Positions 43,800 through 57,980 are shown, counted from the first letter of the stretch. The stretch is 64,000 nucleotides of DNA from Deinococcus taeanensis (GCF_020229735.1 NZ_CP083455.1:2569001-2633000), one strand, 5' to 3'. Notes: generated by a model not told the origin, from the sequence alone. A program made the numbers and translations.

Positions 43800-44958
43800 G
43801 CCCGAGTTCCGCCAGAACCTCGGCGGTGTGCTGCCCGGGCGTGGGGGGCGCGCGGCGTACCGGGAGGGGCTGCCCACCGAACTCCCAGGGGGGCGCCGTC
43901 ACGGTGGTGTGCCCCAGCGTGGGGTGCGGCACCGTGACCGCCACGCCACGCGCCTGCACGTGCGGGTCAGCGAACACCTCCGCCAGGTCGTTCACCGGGC
44001 CGCATGGCACCCCGGCGTGCTCCAGGCGGCGCATGAGGTCCTGGCGGGTGAAGCGCGTCAGGGCGCCCAGCAGTTCCGCGTCCAGCGCCTCGCGGTGCGT
44101 GACGCGGCCCTCGTTGGTGGTGAAGCGCTCGTCGGCCCCCAGGGCCGGCAGGTCGAGCGCGGCGCAGAACCGCCGCCACAGCGCGTCGTTCCCCACGGCG
44201 ATATTCACGAACCCGTCGGCGCAGCGCAGCGTGCCGTACGGCACGATGGACCGGTGATCGTTCCCGACGGGCTGCGGCACCTCTCCGGTCGCCAGGTACC
44301 GGCCCACCTGGGAGCTGCCCAGGGCAATGACGCTGTCCAGCAGATTCACGTCCACCCGCTCACCGCGCCCGGTGCGTTCACGCTGGTACAGGGCGGCCAG
44401 AATCGCCTGGGTGATCAGCGCGCCGCTGTACACGTCCGCGACCGCCACGCCGACCCGCAGGGGCTGACCGCCGGGTTCGCCGTTGTAACTCATCAGGCCG
44501 CCCATGCCCTGCGCGACCACGTCGTACCCGGCCCGGTCACGGTACGGGCCGCGCAGCCCGAACCCGCTGATGGTGGCGTAGATCAGGCGGGGATGCCCGG
44601 CGCTGAGCGTCTCCCAGCCCAGTCCCAGGCGGTCCAGGGTGCCGGGCCGGAAGTTCTCGACGAGAATGTCGCTCGTGGCGATCAGGCGCCGCGCGGCCCT
44701 GAGCCCCTCGTCGCTTTTCAGGTCCAGGGTGAGGCTGCGTTTGTTGCGGTTCACGCTCAGGAAGTAACTTGACTCCCGGCCTCCCTCGCCTTCCTGAAAT
44801 GGCGGCCCCCAGGCGCGGGTGTCATCTCCGCCGGGCGGCTCGACCTTGATGACGTCGGCCCCCAGGTCACCGAGCAGCATGGTGCACAGCGGGCCGGTCA
44901 GGACGCGCGTGAAGTCCGCGACGCGCAGCCCGCTCAGGGGCAGCTGTGGTGGGGTCAT
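43756..44958 (-). CDS. CaiB/BaiF family CoA-transferase
   Basis: A 400-residue family III CoA-transferase that moves CoA between carboxylic acids. The N-terminus LSGLRVADFTRVLTGPLCTM is typical, followed by GADVIKVEPPGGDDTRAWGP and NRNKRSLTLDLKS. The conserved active-site Asp lies in VGVAVADVYSGAL. Donor and acceptor acids are unknown. ATG 44958 follows a TACCAT box by seven bases. The frame stays open far upstream across the antisense of the next gene, which is a GC effect. It is divergent from the molybdenum hydroxylase gene. Confidence 0.9.
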   Translation of the reverse strand: MTPPQLPLSGLRVADFTRVLTGPLCTMLLGDLGADVIKVEPPGGDDTRAWGPPFQEGEGGRESSYFLSVNRNKRSLTLDLKSDEGLRAARRLIATSDILVENFRPGTLDRLGLGWETLSAGHPRLIYATISGFGLRGPYRDRAGYDVVAQGMGGLMSYNGEPGGQPLRVGVAVADVYSGALITQAILAALYQRERTGRGERVDVNLLDSVIALGSSQVGRYLATGEVPQPVGNDHRSIVPYGTLRCADGFVNIAVGNDALWRRFCAALDLPALGADERFTTNEGRVTHREALDAELLGALTRFTRQDLMRRLEHAGVPCGPVNDLAEVFADPHVQARGVAVTVPHPTLGHTTVTAPPWEFGGQPLPVRRAPPTPGQHTAEVLAELGLSPQGPAGPAPGAD

Positions 44959-44965
44959 GTCCCGG

Positions 44966-44971
44966 ATGGTA
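44966..44971 (-). promoter_or_regulatory. -10 box of a leaderless promoter
   Basis: On the minus strand TACCAT lies seven bases before the ATG at 44958. Confidence 0.5.
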
Positions 44972-45066
44972 GCGCGCCAGGCAGGCGCCCCGGAGGCCCC
45001 CGGGCGTAGACTGCGAGGCGTCTTTGCAATCCGTGCCTTCGCCCCGCTCTTCTGGAGGTTCCCCCC

Positions 45067-47346
45067 GTGACGACCCTCACCCCTGAAACCCCGGCCCGCG
45101 CGCACCTGGGCCGCCCCCGCAAGATCATTGACGGCCTGGAGAAGATCACCGGTCGGGCCGGGTACGCCGCGGACGTGTCGGTGCACGGCATGCTGCACGC
45201 CCGGCTGGTGCTCTCCCCCTACCCTCACGCCCGGATCCGCGGTGTGGACGCCAGCGCGGCGCTGGCCGTGAACGGCGTGCAGGCCGTGCTGACCGGCGCG
45301 GACCTGAACGGGCCGCGCGAGGCGCATTCGCGGCCCAGCATGCTGCTGGCCGGGGAGCGCGTGGTGTTCGCCGGTCAGCCCGTGGCGGTGATCGTGGCCG
45401 ACACGGAAGCGCAGGCGGCGGACGCCGCGGCGCTGCTGGACGTGGACTACGAGGTGCTCGACGCCGTGGAGGACCACGACGCCGCTCTCGCCGACGAGCA
45501 GCTCGTCTGGCCGGACGGCGTGCCCAGCGCGGACGCCGGCATGGCCGGACTGCACGGCGGGGAGGCGGGCACGCAGGCCGCGAAGGCGCCCAGCAACGTG
45601 GACGAGGACCGGTCCTTCGGCCGGGGTGATGTGGACGCTGCCCTGGCCGGCGCCGCCGTGGCCGTGGAGCGCACCTACCGGGTGGCTGGGGTTCACCAGG
45701 CGTACCTGGAGCCGCATGCGGTGGTGGCGCAGCCCGGCGCGCGCGCCGGTGAAATTACGGTGTACACCAGCACGCAGGGGCAGTACGTGGTGCGCAGCGA
45801 GGTGAAGGGGGCGCTGGGCCTGCGCGAACGGGACGTGCACGTCATCCCCACGGTGGTGGGCGGCGGTTTCGGCGCGAAGTACGGCATCATGGACGCCCTG
45901 GTGGCCGCCGTGGCCCTGCACGTGAACCGCCCCGTGCGCCTGGTCCTGACGCGCAGCGAGGACATGCTCACCACCATGCCCGCCCCTGCGATCACGGTGC
46001 AGCTGCGCCTGGGCGCGGCGGCCGACGGCACGCTGAGCGCCATTGACGCGGACGTGACCATCGAGAACGGCGCGTTCCGCTTCGGGCACAGCGGAATTAT
46101 CGCCACCATGCTGGGCGGTCTGTACCGCTGCGAGCACGTGCGGGTCCGCACGCGGGAACTGCTGCTGCACCGCGCGCCGGTCGGCGCGTACCGCGCGCCG
46201 GGCGTGCCGCAGGCGCTGTTCGCGCTGGAATCCAGCGTGGATGACCTCGTGCGTCAGCTGGGCGCCGACCCGCTGGAGTGGCGCCTGCAGCACGCCGTGG
46301 AGGCCGGCGACCTCATGGGCAACGGCCGCAGGTGGCCGGACATCGGCCTGAAAGCGTGCCTGGAAGCGGCGCGGGCCCACCCGCTGTGGCAGGCCCGCGG
46401 GCAGACGCCGCATGAGGGCGTGGGCCTCGCGGTGGGCGGCTGGCCCGGCGCGTTCTCGCCGGCCGGAGCGGTGTGCCGCGTGGACACCGACGGCACCGTG
46501 CGCCTGCACGTGGGCAGCGTGGACATCAGCGGCGTTCACTCCAGCATGGTCCTGATTGCCGCCGAAACGCTCGGCGTGGACCCGGAGCAGGTGGAGATCG
46601 TGCAGGGCACCACCGACAGCGGCCCCTACGCCCCGAACTCCGGCGGCTCGCAGGTGACCATCAGTCTGTCCGGCGCTGTACTGGACGCCAGCACCCAGGT
46701 GCGCGAGCAGCTGCTTGAACTGGCCGCCCGCCACTTCGAGGCGCACCGGGACGACATTGAACTGGCGGGCGGCCAGGCGCAGGTGCGGGGCATTCCCGGC
46801 AAGGCGCTGCCCATCGGGAAACTCGCCGCGCAGGCCCAGCGGCTGCCTGGCGGACCGGGGCCGGTCGTGGCGGAGGGCCGCGCGGCCATCAAGGCGGGAG
46901 CGCCGGGCTTCATTGCGCAGCTCGTGAAGGTCCGCGTGGACCCGCACACCGGGCAGGTCACGCCGCTTCAGGCGGTGGCCGTACAGGACGTGGGATTTGC
47001 GCTGAACCCCCTGCTCGTGGAGGGACAGATTCAGGGCGGCAGCGCGCAGGCGCTCGGCATGGGCCTGTATGAGGGACTGCATTTTGCGGGCGGCACGCTC
47101 AGCAACCCCAACTTTCTGGAGTACGCCTTCCCGACGAGCACGGACCTGCCGCCGCTGGAGGCGGTGCTGGTGCAGCGGCCCAGCGAGCACGGTCCGTTCG
47201 GGGCGCGCATCGTGGGCGAGCCGCCCATCACGGCGGGGGCGGCGGCCGTGGCCAACGCCATCCGCGACGCGGCGGGCGTGCGCGTGACCGAGCTCCCGGT
47301 CACGGCCGAGGCGGTCTGGCGCCTGAAGCAGGGCGCGCAGGGGTAG
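45067..47346 (+). CDS. Molybdenum hydroxylase large subunit (XDH family)
   Basis: A 759-residue molybdopterin-binding subunit of the xanthine dehydrogenase/aldehyde oxidase/CO dehydrogenase family. Typical blocks are KITGRAGYAADV at the N-terminus, VGAYRAPGVPQALFALESSVDD in the middle, molybdopterin-contact segments such as GGFGAKYGI and NSGGSQVTI, and a C-terminal GEPPITAGAAAVANAI with the catalytic glutamate. The FAD and iron-sulfur subunits are not in the window, so electron transfer must use distant partners. GTG 45067 has GGAGG eight bases upstream, and a TAGACT box lies at 45007. Confidence 0.92.
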   Translation: MTTLTPETPARAHLGRPRKIIDGLEKITGRAGYAADVSVHGMLHARLVLSPYPHARIRGVDASAALAVNGVQAVLTGADLNGPREAHSRPSMLLAGERVVFAGQPVAVIVADTEAQAADAAALLDVDYEVLDAVEDHDAALADEQLVWPDGVPSADAGMAGLHGGEAGTQAAKAPSNVDEDRSFGRGDVDAALAGAAVAVERTYRVAGVHQAYLEPHAVVAQPGARAGEITVYTSTQGQYVVRSEVKGALGLRERDVHVIPTVVGGGFGAKYGIMDALVAAVALHVNRPVRLVLTRSEDMLTTMPAPAITVQLRLGAAADGTLSAIDADVTIENGAFRFGHSGIIATMLGGLYRCEHVRVRTRELLLHRAPVGAYRAPGVPQALFALESSVDDLVRQLGADPLEWRLQHAVEAGDLMGNGRRWPDIGLKACLEAARAHPLWQARGQTPHEGVGLAVGGWPGAFSPAGAVCRVDTDGTVRLHVGSVDISGVHSSMVLIAAETLGVDPEQVEIVQGTTDSGPYAPNSGGSQVTISLSGAVLDASTQVREQLLELAARHFEAHRDDIELAGGQAQVRGIPGKALPIGKLAAQAQRLPGGPGPVVAEGRAAIKAGAPGFIAQLVKVRVDPHTGQVTPLQAVAVQDVGFALNPLLVEGQIQGGSAQALGMGLYEGLHFAGGTLSNPNFLEYAFPTSTDLPPLEAVLVQRPSEHGPFGARIVGEPPITAGAAAVANAIRDAAGVRVTELPVTAEAVWRLKQGAQG

Positions 47347-47364
47347 GCAGCCTGCCGGCAAGGT

Positions 47365-47396
47365 GAAGGCCGCTTCCCGTCTGGGAGGCGGCCTTC
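47365..47396. terminator. Bidirectional terminator hairpin
   Basis: A 14-bp stem with one G-T pair (GAAGGCCGCTTCCC with GGGAGGCGGCCTTC) and loop GTCT, between the hydroxylase gene and the end of the ATPase operon. Confidence 0.75.
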
Positions 47397-47413
47397 TGCG
47401 CCGGGCTGACGGG

Positions 47414-48088
47414 TCAGTCGGCGGCGGAGCCGTGGTTGCCGGCCTGCGCGGCCTCGCGGTCCTTCTGGGCGTCCGCTTCGAGTTTCGCCTTGATTTTCTT
47501 CAGGGTGAAGCTCGCTTCGCGTTCGCGCTGGTCCAGCACGCTGCGAATAAAGCGGATGTCGTCCTGAATGCCGGGGATCAGGATCTGCTCCAGGGCGTTG
47601 ACGCGCCGGGAGGTCTTCTTGATCTCCTCGCCGATCCGCCGGAGCTTCGTTTCGGTCGCGGCGACCTTCACGATGGCTTCGAGCACGCCGCCGAAGTCGG
47701 TGGCGGCCTGAATGGTGCGCGCGCCGACGTTGATCGGGCTGAAACCGGTGTTCGGAGCGCGTTCCGGGATGTTGATCTTGGGGACCTTCACGCCGTAGAT
47801 GCTCTGGATCTGCATGTCGATCGCGTAGTCGCTGCTGCCGCCGAGGCTGAGGCTCTCGACCGCTTCAGGGCTGTCCCACGCTTTCGCGCCGAACAGGCTG
47901 GTGTACGCGCCGCGGCTGACGCTGGCGAGTTCCTCGCGGGCGGCCAGGGCGTCGCGCACCAGAGCGAAGAACTCGCCGATCAGGGCGTCACGCTTGCGTT
48001 TGAGGAGGTCCGCGCCGCTCTGCGCGGTTTTCAGGCTGGCCTTGCTGGCCAGCATGGCGCTGCGTGTGGGGCTGATCTGTCCTGCCAT
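47414..48088 (-). CDS. atpD: V/A-type ATP synthase subunit D
   Basis: The 224-residue central-shaft subunit that turns inside the A3B3 head. It begins ISPTRSAMLASKASLKTAQS, the typical D-subunit coiled-coil start, and has a second long helix ending in LDQREREASFTLKKIKAKLE. The middle forms the DF-contact region. AGGGAGGTGA precedes the ATG at good spacing. It is the last gene of the nine-gene operon, 59 bases after subunit B, and a terminator hairpin follows. Confidence 0.95.
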   Translation of the reverse strand: MAGQISPTRSAMLASKASLKTAQSGADLLKRKRDALIGEFFALVRDALAAREELASVSRGAYTSLFGAKAWDSPEAVESLSLGGSSDYAIDMQIQSIYGVKVPKINIPERAPNTGFSPINVGARTIQAATDFGGVLEAIVKVAATETKLRRIGEEIKKTSRRVNALEQILIPGIQDDIRFIRSVLDQREREASFTLKKIKAKLEADAQKDREAAQAGNHGSAAD

Positions 48089-48147
48089 AATTCACCTCCC
48101 TTGCTGGTGGGGTCGGGTGCCGGGAGCAGTGTCTCCCGGCGGCCGGT

Positions 48148-51302
<3,155 letters not shown>

Positions 51303-51420
51303 TTGATTCTCCTTGAAGGGGGTCGGGGGGGCGGGGTTCAGAGTCTAGGGAAAGGACCGGGCAGCATTTGTGGCCCTGACCCTGAGGGCTCCGTGTCGCC
51401 GGAGGCCCCCCGACCGGTTC

Positions 51421-51758
51421 TTACAGCTTGATGTCGAAGCCGATGGTTTCGCGCACGAGTTTGCCCATGTACGCCTTGGCGTCCACGGTGTCGGCGCTGA
51501 AGGCGTCGCTCATGCTGGGCACGGGCAGCAGGATCGGCAGGGTCCGGCCGCGCATGACGCGGGCCGTGGCAGTGGCCGGGTCCGGAATCAGACCGGTGTC
51601 CACGGCCACCAGGCCGTACTGCCCTTCGGTGATCAGCTGTTCCAGGGCCGCGACGGCCGTGTCGGGGGTCGCCTCGAAGACGGCCGCGCCGGCCAGGCGG
51701 TACCCGGTGGCGGTTTCGGCGTCGGTGAGCACCGCGACGCGCTGGGTGTTGCCCTGGG

Positions 51759-51762
<4 letters not shown>
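51421..51762 (-). CDS. atpF: V/A-type ATP synthase subunit F
   Basis: The 113-residue shaft accessory subunit that binds D and modulates activity. It has the Rossmann-like F-subunit pattern: RVAVLTDAETATGYRLAGA at the start and LVAVDTGLIPDP in the middle. The start shares four bases with the end of the subunit C gene. After it comes a 118-base gap before subunit A, with a GC-rich partial hairpin but no obvious promoter. Confidence 0.93.
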
Positions 51763-52736
<974 letters not shown>

Positions 52737-52745
52737 GCAGTGTCC

Positions 52746-53315
52746 TTACTCGGCCAGCAGGCGGCTGATCTGCGGGGCGAGGTCGCCGCGCACGCGCTCG
52801 AGCCGGCCGACCAGGGTGTTCTGGATGCTGGATTTCCCGCCGGGACCCACCAGGCGGATGCCGGTGCGGACCTGCTCGTTGACGCGCACGTCCAGGTGCC
52901 GGCCCAGCTGGCCCAGCGCCTGGCGCACCGCGTCGTGCTCGGCGGCGGCCGCTTCGACGGCCTCGGCGTTGGGCAGCACCTGCAGCGCCTCCTGAAGGAG
53001 GTTCGCCACGATCATGGGGTACTCGGGCGAGGTGACGCTGGCATGCAGGTACTGCTCGGACACCTGGAAGGCCTGGGCCTGCAGGCTGTCGGCGGCCGAC
53101 AGCCGCTGGGCGTTGCTGTCCAGGTCGGCGGCGCTGCGGGCGCGCACAAGCTCGGCCTGACGGGCCGTTTCAAGCTGACGGGTGCGGGACTCGATCAGGC
53201 TCTGGGCGCGTTCCTGCGCTTCGGTGACGATCTGCTCGGCGCGGCCCTGGGCCTCGGCGCGAATGCGCTCGATTTCCTGTTGGGCTTCGTTTTCGAGGAG
53301 CTTGTCGAGGGCCAT
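52746..53315 (-). CDS. atpE: V/A-type ATP synthase subunit E
   Basis: The 189-residue peripheral stalk subunit. The first 100 residues are an unbroken charged coiled coil (MALDKLLENEAQQEIERIRA and onward) that pairs with the G-type subunit. The C-terminal globular domain, including LGQLGRHLDVRVNEQVRTGI, contacts the head. It begins one base after the stop of subunit K. Confidence 0.93.
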   Translation of the reverse strand: MALDKLLENEAQQEIERIRAEAQGRAEQIVTEAQERAQSLIESRTRQLETARQAELVRARSAADLDSNAQRLSAADSLQAQAFQVSEQYLHASVTSPEYPMIVANLLQEALQVLPNAEAVEAAAAEHDAVRQALGQLGRHLDVRVNEQVRTGIRLVGPGGKSSIQNTLVGRLERVRGDLAPQISRLLAE

Positions 53316-53316
53316 A

Positions 53317-53619
<303 letters not shown>

Positions 53620-53637
53620 GGTGAACACTCCTGAAGG

Positions 53638-55695
53638 TTATTTAACCTGCCCCTGTGCGGGGCTGAGGCGGCGAAGGGGGTTGTAGCGGGGGCTGGAGTC
53701 CGCGTTGTAGCCGGTGGGGTTGAGGAACTCCACCATGTGAAGACGCAGTGGCTGCAGCACGTGGCCGATCAGGGTCAGGGCCAGCACCAGGAAGTGCAGG
53801 GCCACGCCCAGCAGGATGCCGAGGATGATACCCAGGATGCCGATGCGCTCGTACATGCTCCAGCCGAGGTCGGTGCAGAGCTTGGCGAGGATGGCGGACA
53901 CCAGGCCCACGGCGAAGATACGGGCGTAGCTCACGACCGCGCCGCCCTGAGAGAGCAGTTCGATGGGGAGCAGGGGGAAGTGCTTGATGACGCGCAGCCA
54001 GCCGACCACGAAGGCCAGGAAGCCCAGGTACATCAGCAGGACGCGGGGGTCACTGAGGTTGCCGAACGCGCTGAAGTCCTTGCCGGCTTTCGTGGCGAAC
54101 GCCATCAGGATCAGGGCGGACACGCCGCCGAACAGCGCCACGCCTTCCCAGGTGTGGACGGGGTCTTTGTGCTTGAGGCCCTGCTGCACGCGAATGCCCC
54201 AGCCCCACAGCACCTGCAGGATCCCGAAGCACAGCGCGAACACCAGCGCGACGTTGCTGAAGTACCCGGTTTCCAGACGGGGGAAGAGGATGGGGAACAG
54301 CCCGGAGTGACTCACGCCTTCCTCAACGGGGTAGCGTACGCCTGTCCAGCTCCAGAGGCTGTTGAGCAGTTCGGGGTTGATGTAGAAGACGTGCAGGTGC
54401 TCCAGGAAGGTTCCGAAGAACTCGCCGGTCAGGAAGCCCCACAGGATGGTCCAGGCGGCCATGACGTTCGTCACGAAGCCCAGGTCATGCACGGTTACAG
54501 GCGGAACGTACGCACCGAAGAAGCTCAGGTCCCAGCCCTCGTTGCGCCGGGCCTTGCCCATCAGCCACATGCCGAACGCCAGGAACAGCAGGCCGAAGCC
54601 GATGTCGGCCATGATGATCCCGAAGAACAGCGGGAAGAACAGCGCCACCACCCACGTGGGGTCGAAGGTGCCATATTTGGGTGGGGTCATCAGACCCATC
54701 ACGGTCTGGAACGGCTTGACGTAACTGTTGTTCTTCAGGTCAACCGGCACGAGGTGATCGTGGTGCTCGTCCACGGGGTGCAGCTCGTAGCTTACGGCGT
54801 CACTGAAGCGGTCCAGGGCGGCGCGGAGGGCCGGAATGCGGTCCTCGGGCACGTACCCCTGCAGCGCGAGGCTGTACTTGCCGCGGGCAGACACGGCGCG
54901 CACGTCGTGAATGGCGACGCGGTCCTTGAGGACGTCACGCAGGGCGTACAGCGCGGGCGCGTGCGCCTGCGCCAGACGGTCCCGCTCGGCGTTCAGTTCG
55001 CCCAGGCGGCCGCGGCCGGTCCGGGCGACGCGTTCCATCTCGGCGCCGGCCTCGCTCAGCGTCAGGCTGTCGAACCGCCCCGGAAGGCGCAGTTCACCCA
55101 GACGGACGCGGCCCAGCGCGCCGCGCGCCAGGTCACGCTCGCTGCGGCGCACGGCAATCAGGCCGACGCGGTTCTGGCCGACCGTTTCGGTCGCCAGGGC
55201 GTACCGGTCAGCCAGGTCAGCCCGGAGGGCCGCGTCGAGGTCCGCGACGTTGTCGGTGGGTTGCAGCACGAAAGGAAGGAGGGCAACGCGGCGGCTGCGG
55301 TCCAGCCCGCCGGCAAGGCGGGACAGGGCGCGCACCGCGTCACCGTAGGCGGCTTCGGCGTCAAGGTCAGCCTGCAGTTCCTGGCGCTGGCGGGCGAGCG
55401 CGGCCACGGGCTGCGCAGCCTGCTCGATCACCTCGGCCCAGCGGCTCTCGGCGGGCAGCGGGGACGGCGCGGGACGGTGGCTGCCAAGCTCCGCGATGGT
55501 GCTCTCGACGCGCGCCAGAAGGCGTTCGTCCTCGCGGCGGTGCTGGGCGTCGGCGCCGGCCAGAGTGCCGGTGTTCAGTGGTCCGCCCGTGATGGGCTTG
55601 AGGTGCAGCACCCCGGCGTCCTGCAGGGCCGCAATGACCGCTTCGCTGTCGCGTTTGCGTGTGGCGATCACGACCTGCTGCATGGGGTTGATCAC
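53638..55695 (-). CDS. atpI: V/A-type ATP synthase subunit I (stator a)
   Basis: The 685-residue membrane stator. The N-terminal half is cytoplasmic and coiled-coil rich; the C-terminal half has about eight transmembrane helices, from [20 protein letters not shown] to [14 protein letters not shown]. The essential arginine of the ion path is expected in the last helices ([11 protein letters not shown]). The start is GTG 55695, overlapping the stop of the G-type subunit by four bases, or ATG 55683. Confidence 0.95.
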   Translation of the reverse strand: MINPMQQVVIATRKRDSEAVIAALQDAGVLHLKPITGGPLNTGTLAGADAQHRREDERLLARVESTIAELGSHRPAPSPLPAESRWAEVIEQAAQPVAALARQRQELQADLDAEAAYGDAVRALSRLAGGLDRSRRVALLPFVLQPTDNVADLDAALRADLADRYALATETVGQNRVGLIAVRRSERDLARGALGRVRLGELRLPGRFDSLTLSEAGAEMERVARTGRGRLGELNAERDRLAQAHAPALYALRDVLKDRVAIHDVRAVSARGKYSLALQGYVPEDRIPALRAALDRFSDAVSYELHPVDEHHDHLVPVDLKNNSYVKPFQTVMGLMTPPKYGTFDPTWVVALFFPLFFGIIMADIGFGLLFLAFGMWLMGKARRNEGWDLSFFGAYVPPVTVHDLGFVTNVMAAWTILWGFLTGEFFGTFLEHLHVFYINPELLNSLWSWTGVRYPVEEGVSHSGLFPILFPRLETGYFSNVALVFALCFGILQVLWGWGIRVQQGLKHKDPVHTWEGVALFGGVSALILMAFATKAGKDFSAFGNLSDPRVLLMYLGFLAFVVGWLRVIKHFPLLPIELLSQGGAVVSYARIFAVGLVSAILAKLCTDLGWSMYERIGILGIILGILLGVALHFLVLALTLIGHVLQPLRLHMVEFLNPTGYNADSSPRYNPLRRLSPAQGQVK

Positions 55696-56009
55696 GGAAG
55701 CACCGCCCTCATGATGGTGTCGACGGCCTGACCCAGCTTGGCCTCGGCGCGGGCGCGGGTGGCCTGCGCCTGCTCGTGGGCCGCGCTGGTGGCCTGCTCG
55801 CGGATCTGCTGCACTTCGCGCTCCAGCTGCAGATCCTGCTCCGCCTGCATGGCCTTCACGCGGGCCTCCGCGTCGCGGAGGATGCTTGCGGCCTGGGCCT
55901 GCGCGGCTTCCACGGTCTCCTGCGCCTGCGCGCGAGCCGCTTCAATCTGCGCGTCCAGTGCCGCTTCGCGGCTGGCCAGTTCACTTAAGACTCGACTTGA
56001 AACGTCCAA
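55692..56009 (-). CDS. V/A-type ATP synthase subunit G/H (stalk)
   Basis: A 105-residue all-helical, charged protein ([40 protein letters not shown]) matching the small peripheral-stalk coiled-coil subunit that pairs with E. It is the first gene of the operon. The start is TTG at 56009: a perfect AGGAGG ribosome site (56018-56023) lies eight bases upstream and no ATG or GTG fits. The family is low-complexity, so the call rests on position and composition. Confidence 0.85.
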   Translation of the reverse strand: MDVSSRVLSELASREAALDAQIEAARAQAQETVEAAQAQAASILRDAEARVKAMQAEQDLQLEREVQQIREQATSAAHEQAQATRARAEAKLGQAVDTIMRAVLP

Positions 56010-56017
56010 AACTCACT

Positions 56018-56023
56018 CCTCCT
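56018..56023 (-). promoter_or_regulatory. Ribosome binding site fixing a TTG start
   Basis: AGGAGG on the minus strand, eight bases before the TTG at 56009. Confidence 0.7.
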
Positions 56024-56230
56024 TTCCCTTCGTGACTCAAGCACCCCGGTCAGGCGCCCCATGGGCATGAGGTGTGGCGGGGGTGCGGTGAGTTTTTCGG
56101 TGGCCCGACCCTTTTTTGTGAAAGTTTGCGTCAGACTCGTCGGCCATCCTAACACAGCGACTTTATGCATCCGGCAGGGCAAGCGTCCCTGCAGGGGCAG
56201 ACGCGAAAGGCAGGCGCGTCCGCCAAAGGG
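56024..56230. other. Upstream region of the ATPase operon
   Basis: No coding frame is convincing. It includes lower-GC stretches with T- and A-runs (56111-56125) and a TAGGAT hexamer on the minus strand at 56146-56151 that could be the operon's -10. No -35 is certain. Confidence 0.4.
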
Positions 56231-56263
56231 ATGGGCCCCCGCCGGGTGAAGGCAGGGGCCCAT
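56231..56263 (-). terminator. Hairpin terminator after the first amtB
   Basis: ATGGGCCCC-C-GCC pairs with GGC-A-GGGGCCCAT around a 7-base loop, 18 bases past the stop codon on the minus strand. Confidence 0.65.
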
Positions 56264-56280
56264 TCACGCTGGCGTCCGTG

Positions 56281-57591
56281 TCAGTCGTGGCCCACGAATA
56301 CCGGCGCGGCCAGAGGACTCTGCGCTTCCTGGTACCCCTCCTCCTGATGTTCCGCGAGATCCACGCCCAGCGCCTCCTGCCGCTCACCCAGCCGGAGCGG
56401 GGTCAGCAGCGCCGTGACCCGGAGCAGCACCAGGGTTCCCACGCCGGCCAGCGTGGCCGCGACCAGCACACCCAGCACCTGCGTGCCCAGCTGCGCGGCG
56501 TGTCCGGCCAGCAGCCCGCGCGCCGCCGGGTTAATTTCCGGACTGGCCAGGATGCCTGTCAGGAGCGTCCCCACAATCCCGGCGGTGCCGTGGCAGGCAA
56601 ACACGTCCAGCGCGTCGTCCGGCAGCAGGCGGTGCTTGTTCGCCACCAGGAAGAACGACACGGTGCTCGCCACCACGCCGATCAGCAGCGCGCCGCCGGG
56701 CGTGACGAAGCCGCACGCCGGAGTGATCGCCACCAGACCCACCACCGCGCCGGTCGCGGCCCCCACCGCGGTGGGTTTCCCGCCTCTTACCTGATCCCAC
56801 AGCATCCAGCACAGCAGCGCAGCGGCCGCGGCCGTATTCGTGTTCAGCAGGGCCGCGGCGGCCACACCGTTGGCAGCGAGCGCCGAGCCGGCGTTGAAGC
56901 CCAGCCACCCGAACCACAGCAGCCCGGTGCCCAGCAGCACCAACGGCACGTTGTGCGGCACGCTCACGAACCGCGGGAAACCCAGGCGCGGGCCCAGCAC
57001 CAGCGCCGCGACCAGACCGCTCACGCCGCTGGCGACCTCCACGACCGTGCCGCCCGCGAAATCCAGCAGGCCCAGCCGGTTCAGCCAGCCGTCCGGGCTC
57101 CACACCCAGTGCGCCAGAGGAGCGTAGATCAGCAGGACCCACAGCGTCCCGAACAGCACGAAGGCCGGGAAACGCATGCGCTCCACCACGCTGCCGCTCA
57201 CCACGGCCAGCGTGATGACGGCGAACAGAATCTGGAACACGGCGAACAGCGACGTGGGAATCGTCCCGGTCACCTCGCCGGTCATGTGCCCCAGGCCCAC
57301 CTGCGACAGTCCGCCGATCAGGCTGTTTCCGCCCGGCCCGAACGCCAGGGTGTAGCCCACCGCCACCCACGCGACACTCGCGACCCCCATCGCGGCGAAG
57401 CTCATCATCATGGTGTTCAGCACGGCGCCGGCGCGCACGAGACCGCCGTAGAAAATCGCCAGTCCTGGCGTCATGACCAGCACCAGGGCGGCGGCCACCA
57501 GGATAAACGCCGTATCCGCGCCGTTGATCCCAGGGGTCTGTGCCTGAGCGGCTCCCAGCAGCAGTCCCAGCAGGGGCAGCGCGCGTTTCAC
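56281..57591 (-). CDS. amtB: Ammonium transporter, first copy
   Basis: A 436-residue Amt/Mep/Rh-family channel for ammonium. It has a signal peptide (LPLLGLLLGAAQAQ) and eleven predicted helices. Pore residues are seen in the conserved PLAHWVWSPDGWLNRLGLLD block, with the first pore histidine expected in the following segment, and FACHGTAGIVGTLL with the second. The C-terminal tail (RQEALGVDLAEHQEEGYQEA) is the PII-binding tail. The GTG start overlaps the PII stop by four bases. It is about the same size and closely similar to the second copy at 58218. Confidence 0.95.
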   Translation of the reverse strand: MKRALPLLGLLLGAAQAQTPGINGADTAFILVAAALVLVMTPGLAIFYGGLVRAGAVLNTMMMSFAAMGVASVAWVAVGYTLAFGPGGNSLIGGLSQVGLGHMTGEVTGTIPTSLFAVFQILFAVITLAVVSGSVVERMRFPAFVLFGTLWVLLIYAPLAHWVWSPDGWLNRLGLLDFAGGTVVEVASGVSGLVAALVLGPRLGFPRFVSVPHNVPLVLLGTGLLWFGWLGFNAGSALAANGVAAAALLNTNTAAAAALLCWMLWDQVRGGKPTAVGAATGAVVGLVAITPACGFVTPGGALLIGVVASTVSFFLVANKHRLLPDDALDVFACHGTAGIVGTLLTGILASPEINPAARGLLAGHAAQLGTQVLGVLVAATLAGVGTLVLLRVTALLTPLRLGERQEALGVDLAEHQEEGYQEAQSPLAAPVFVGHD

Positions 57592-57968
57592 TGTCCACCC
57601 GGCGGGTTGAGACGGGTTTCAGTCACGGGGGTCAGGGCGGCCGTATCCGCCTCTCCGGTGCGGATGCGGATCACCCGCTCAAGGGGCTGCACGAAGATCT
57701 TGCCGTCACCGACCTCACCCGTGCGGGCGCCGCGGCAGATGGCGTCCACCGCCACCTCGACGAACGGGTCACTGACGGCCATGCGGAACTCGACCTTGTC
57801 GTGAAATTCCACCATGACGCGCGTGCCGCGGTAGTGCTCCACCACCGACTGCTCGCCGCCGTGCCCGCTGACGCGCGAGAGGGTGATGCCGCTGATGCCC
57901 GCCTGGAACAGCGCTTCTTTGACCTGCTGGACCCGCTCGGGCCGCACGACGGCCGTAACCAGTTTCAT
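57588..57968 (-). CDS. glnK: PII nitrogen regulatory protein, first copy
   Basis: A 126-residue PII signalling protein (trimer binding ATP/ADP and 2-oxoglutarate) that gates AmtB. It has MKLVTAVVRPERVQQVKEAL and the C-loop TGEVGDGKIFVQPLERVIRI. The T-loop reads GHGGEQSVVEHYRGTRV: Tyr-46 is present but position 51, the usual uridylylation tyrosine, is Val, and Gln-39 is Glu. It matches the second copy at 109 of 123 positions. A TACTCT box lies six bases before the ATG, so the transcript is probably leaderless. It is coupled to amtB. Confidence 0.96.
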   Translation of the reverse strand: MKLVTAVVRPERVQQVKEALFQAGISGITLSRVSGHGGEQSVVEHYRGTRVMVEFHDKVEFRMAVSDPFVEVAVDAICRGARTGEVGDGKIFVQPLERVIRIRTGEADTAALTPVTETRLNPPGGQ

Positions 57969-57974
57969 ACCCCC

Positions 57975-57980
57975 AGAGTA
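57975..57980 (-). promoter_or_regulatory. -10 box of the first PII-amtB cassette
   Basis: On the minus strand TACTCT lies six bases before the ATG at 57968. Confidence 0.55.

Noticed and set aside
44959..47361. Upstream extension of the CoA-transferase frame to 1201 residues
   Set aside because: The extra part is antisense to the molybdenum hydroxylase gene and looks non-protein; the family start is at 44958 with its own -10 box.
53737..55731. A 664-residue open frame antisense to ATPase subunit I
   Set aside because: Gln/His/Gly-rich shadow frame without domains, opposite a conserved gene.
56161..56180. A second RDRM near TTATGCATCC
   Set aside because: Only the left half (TTATG) matches; there is no complementary right arm, and it is not next to a start codon.
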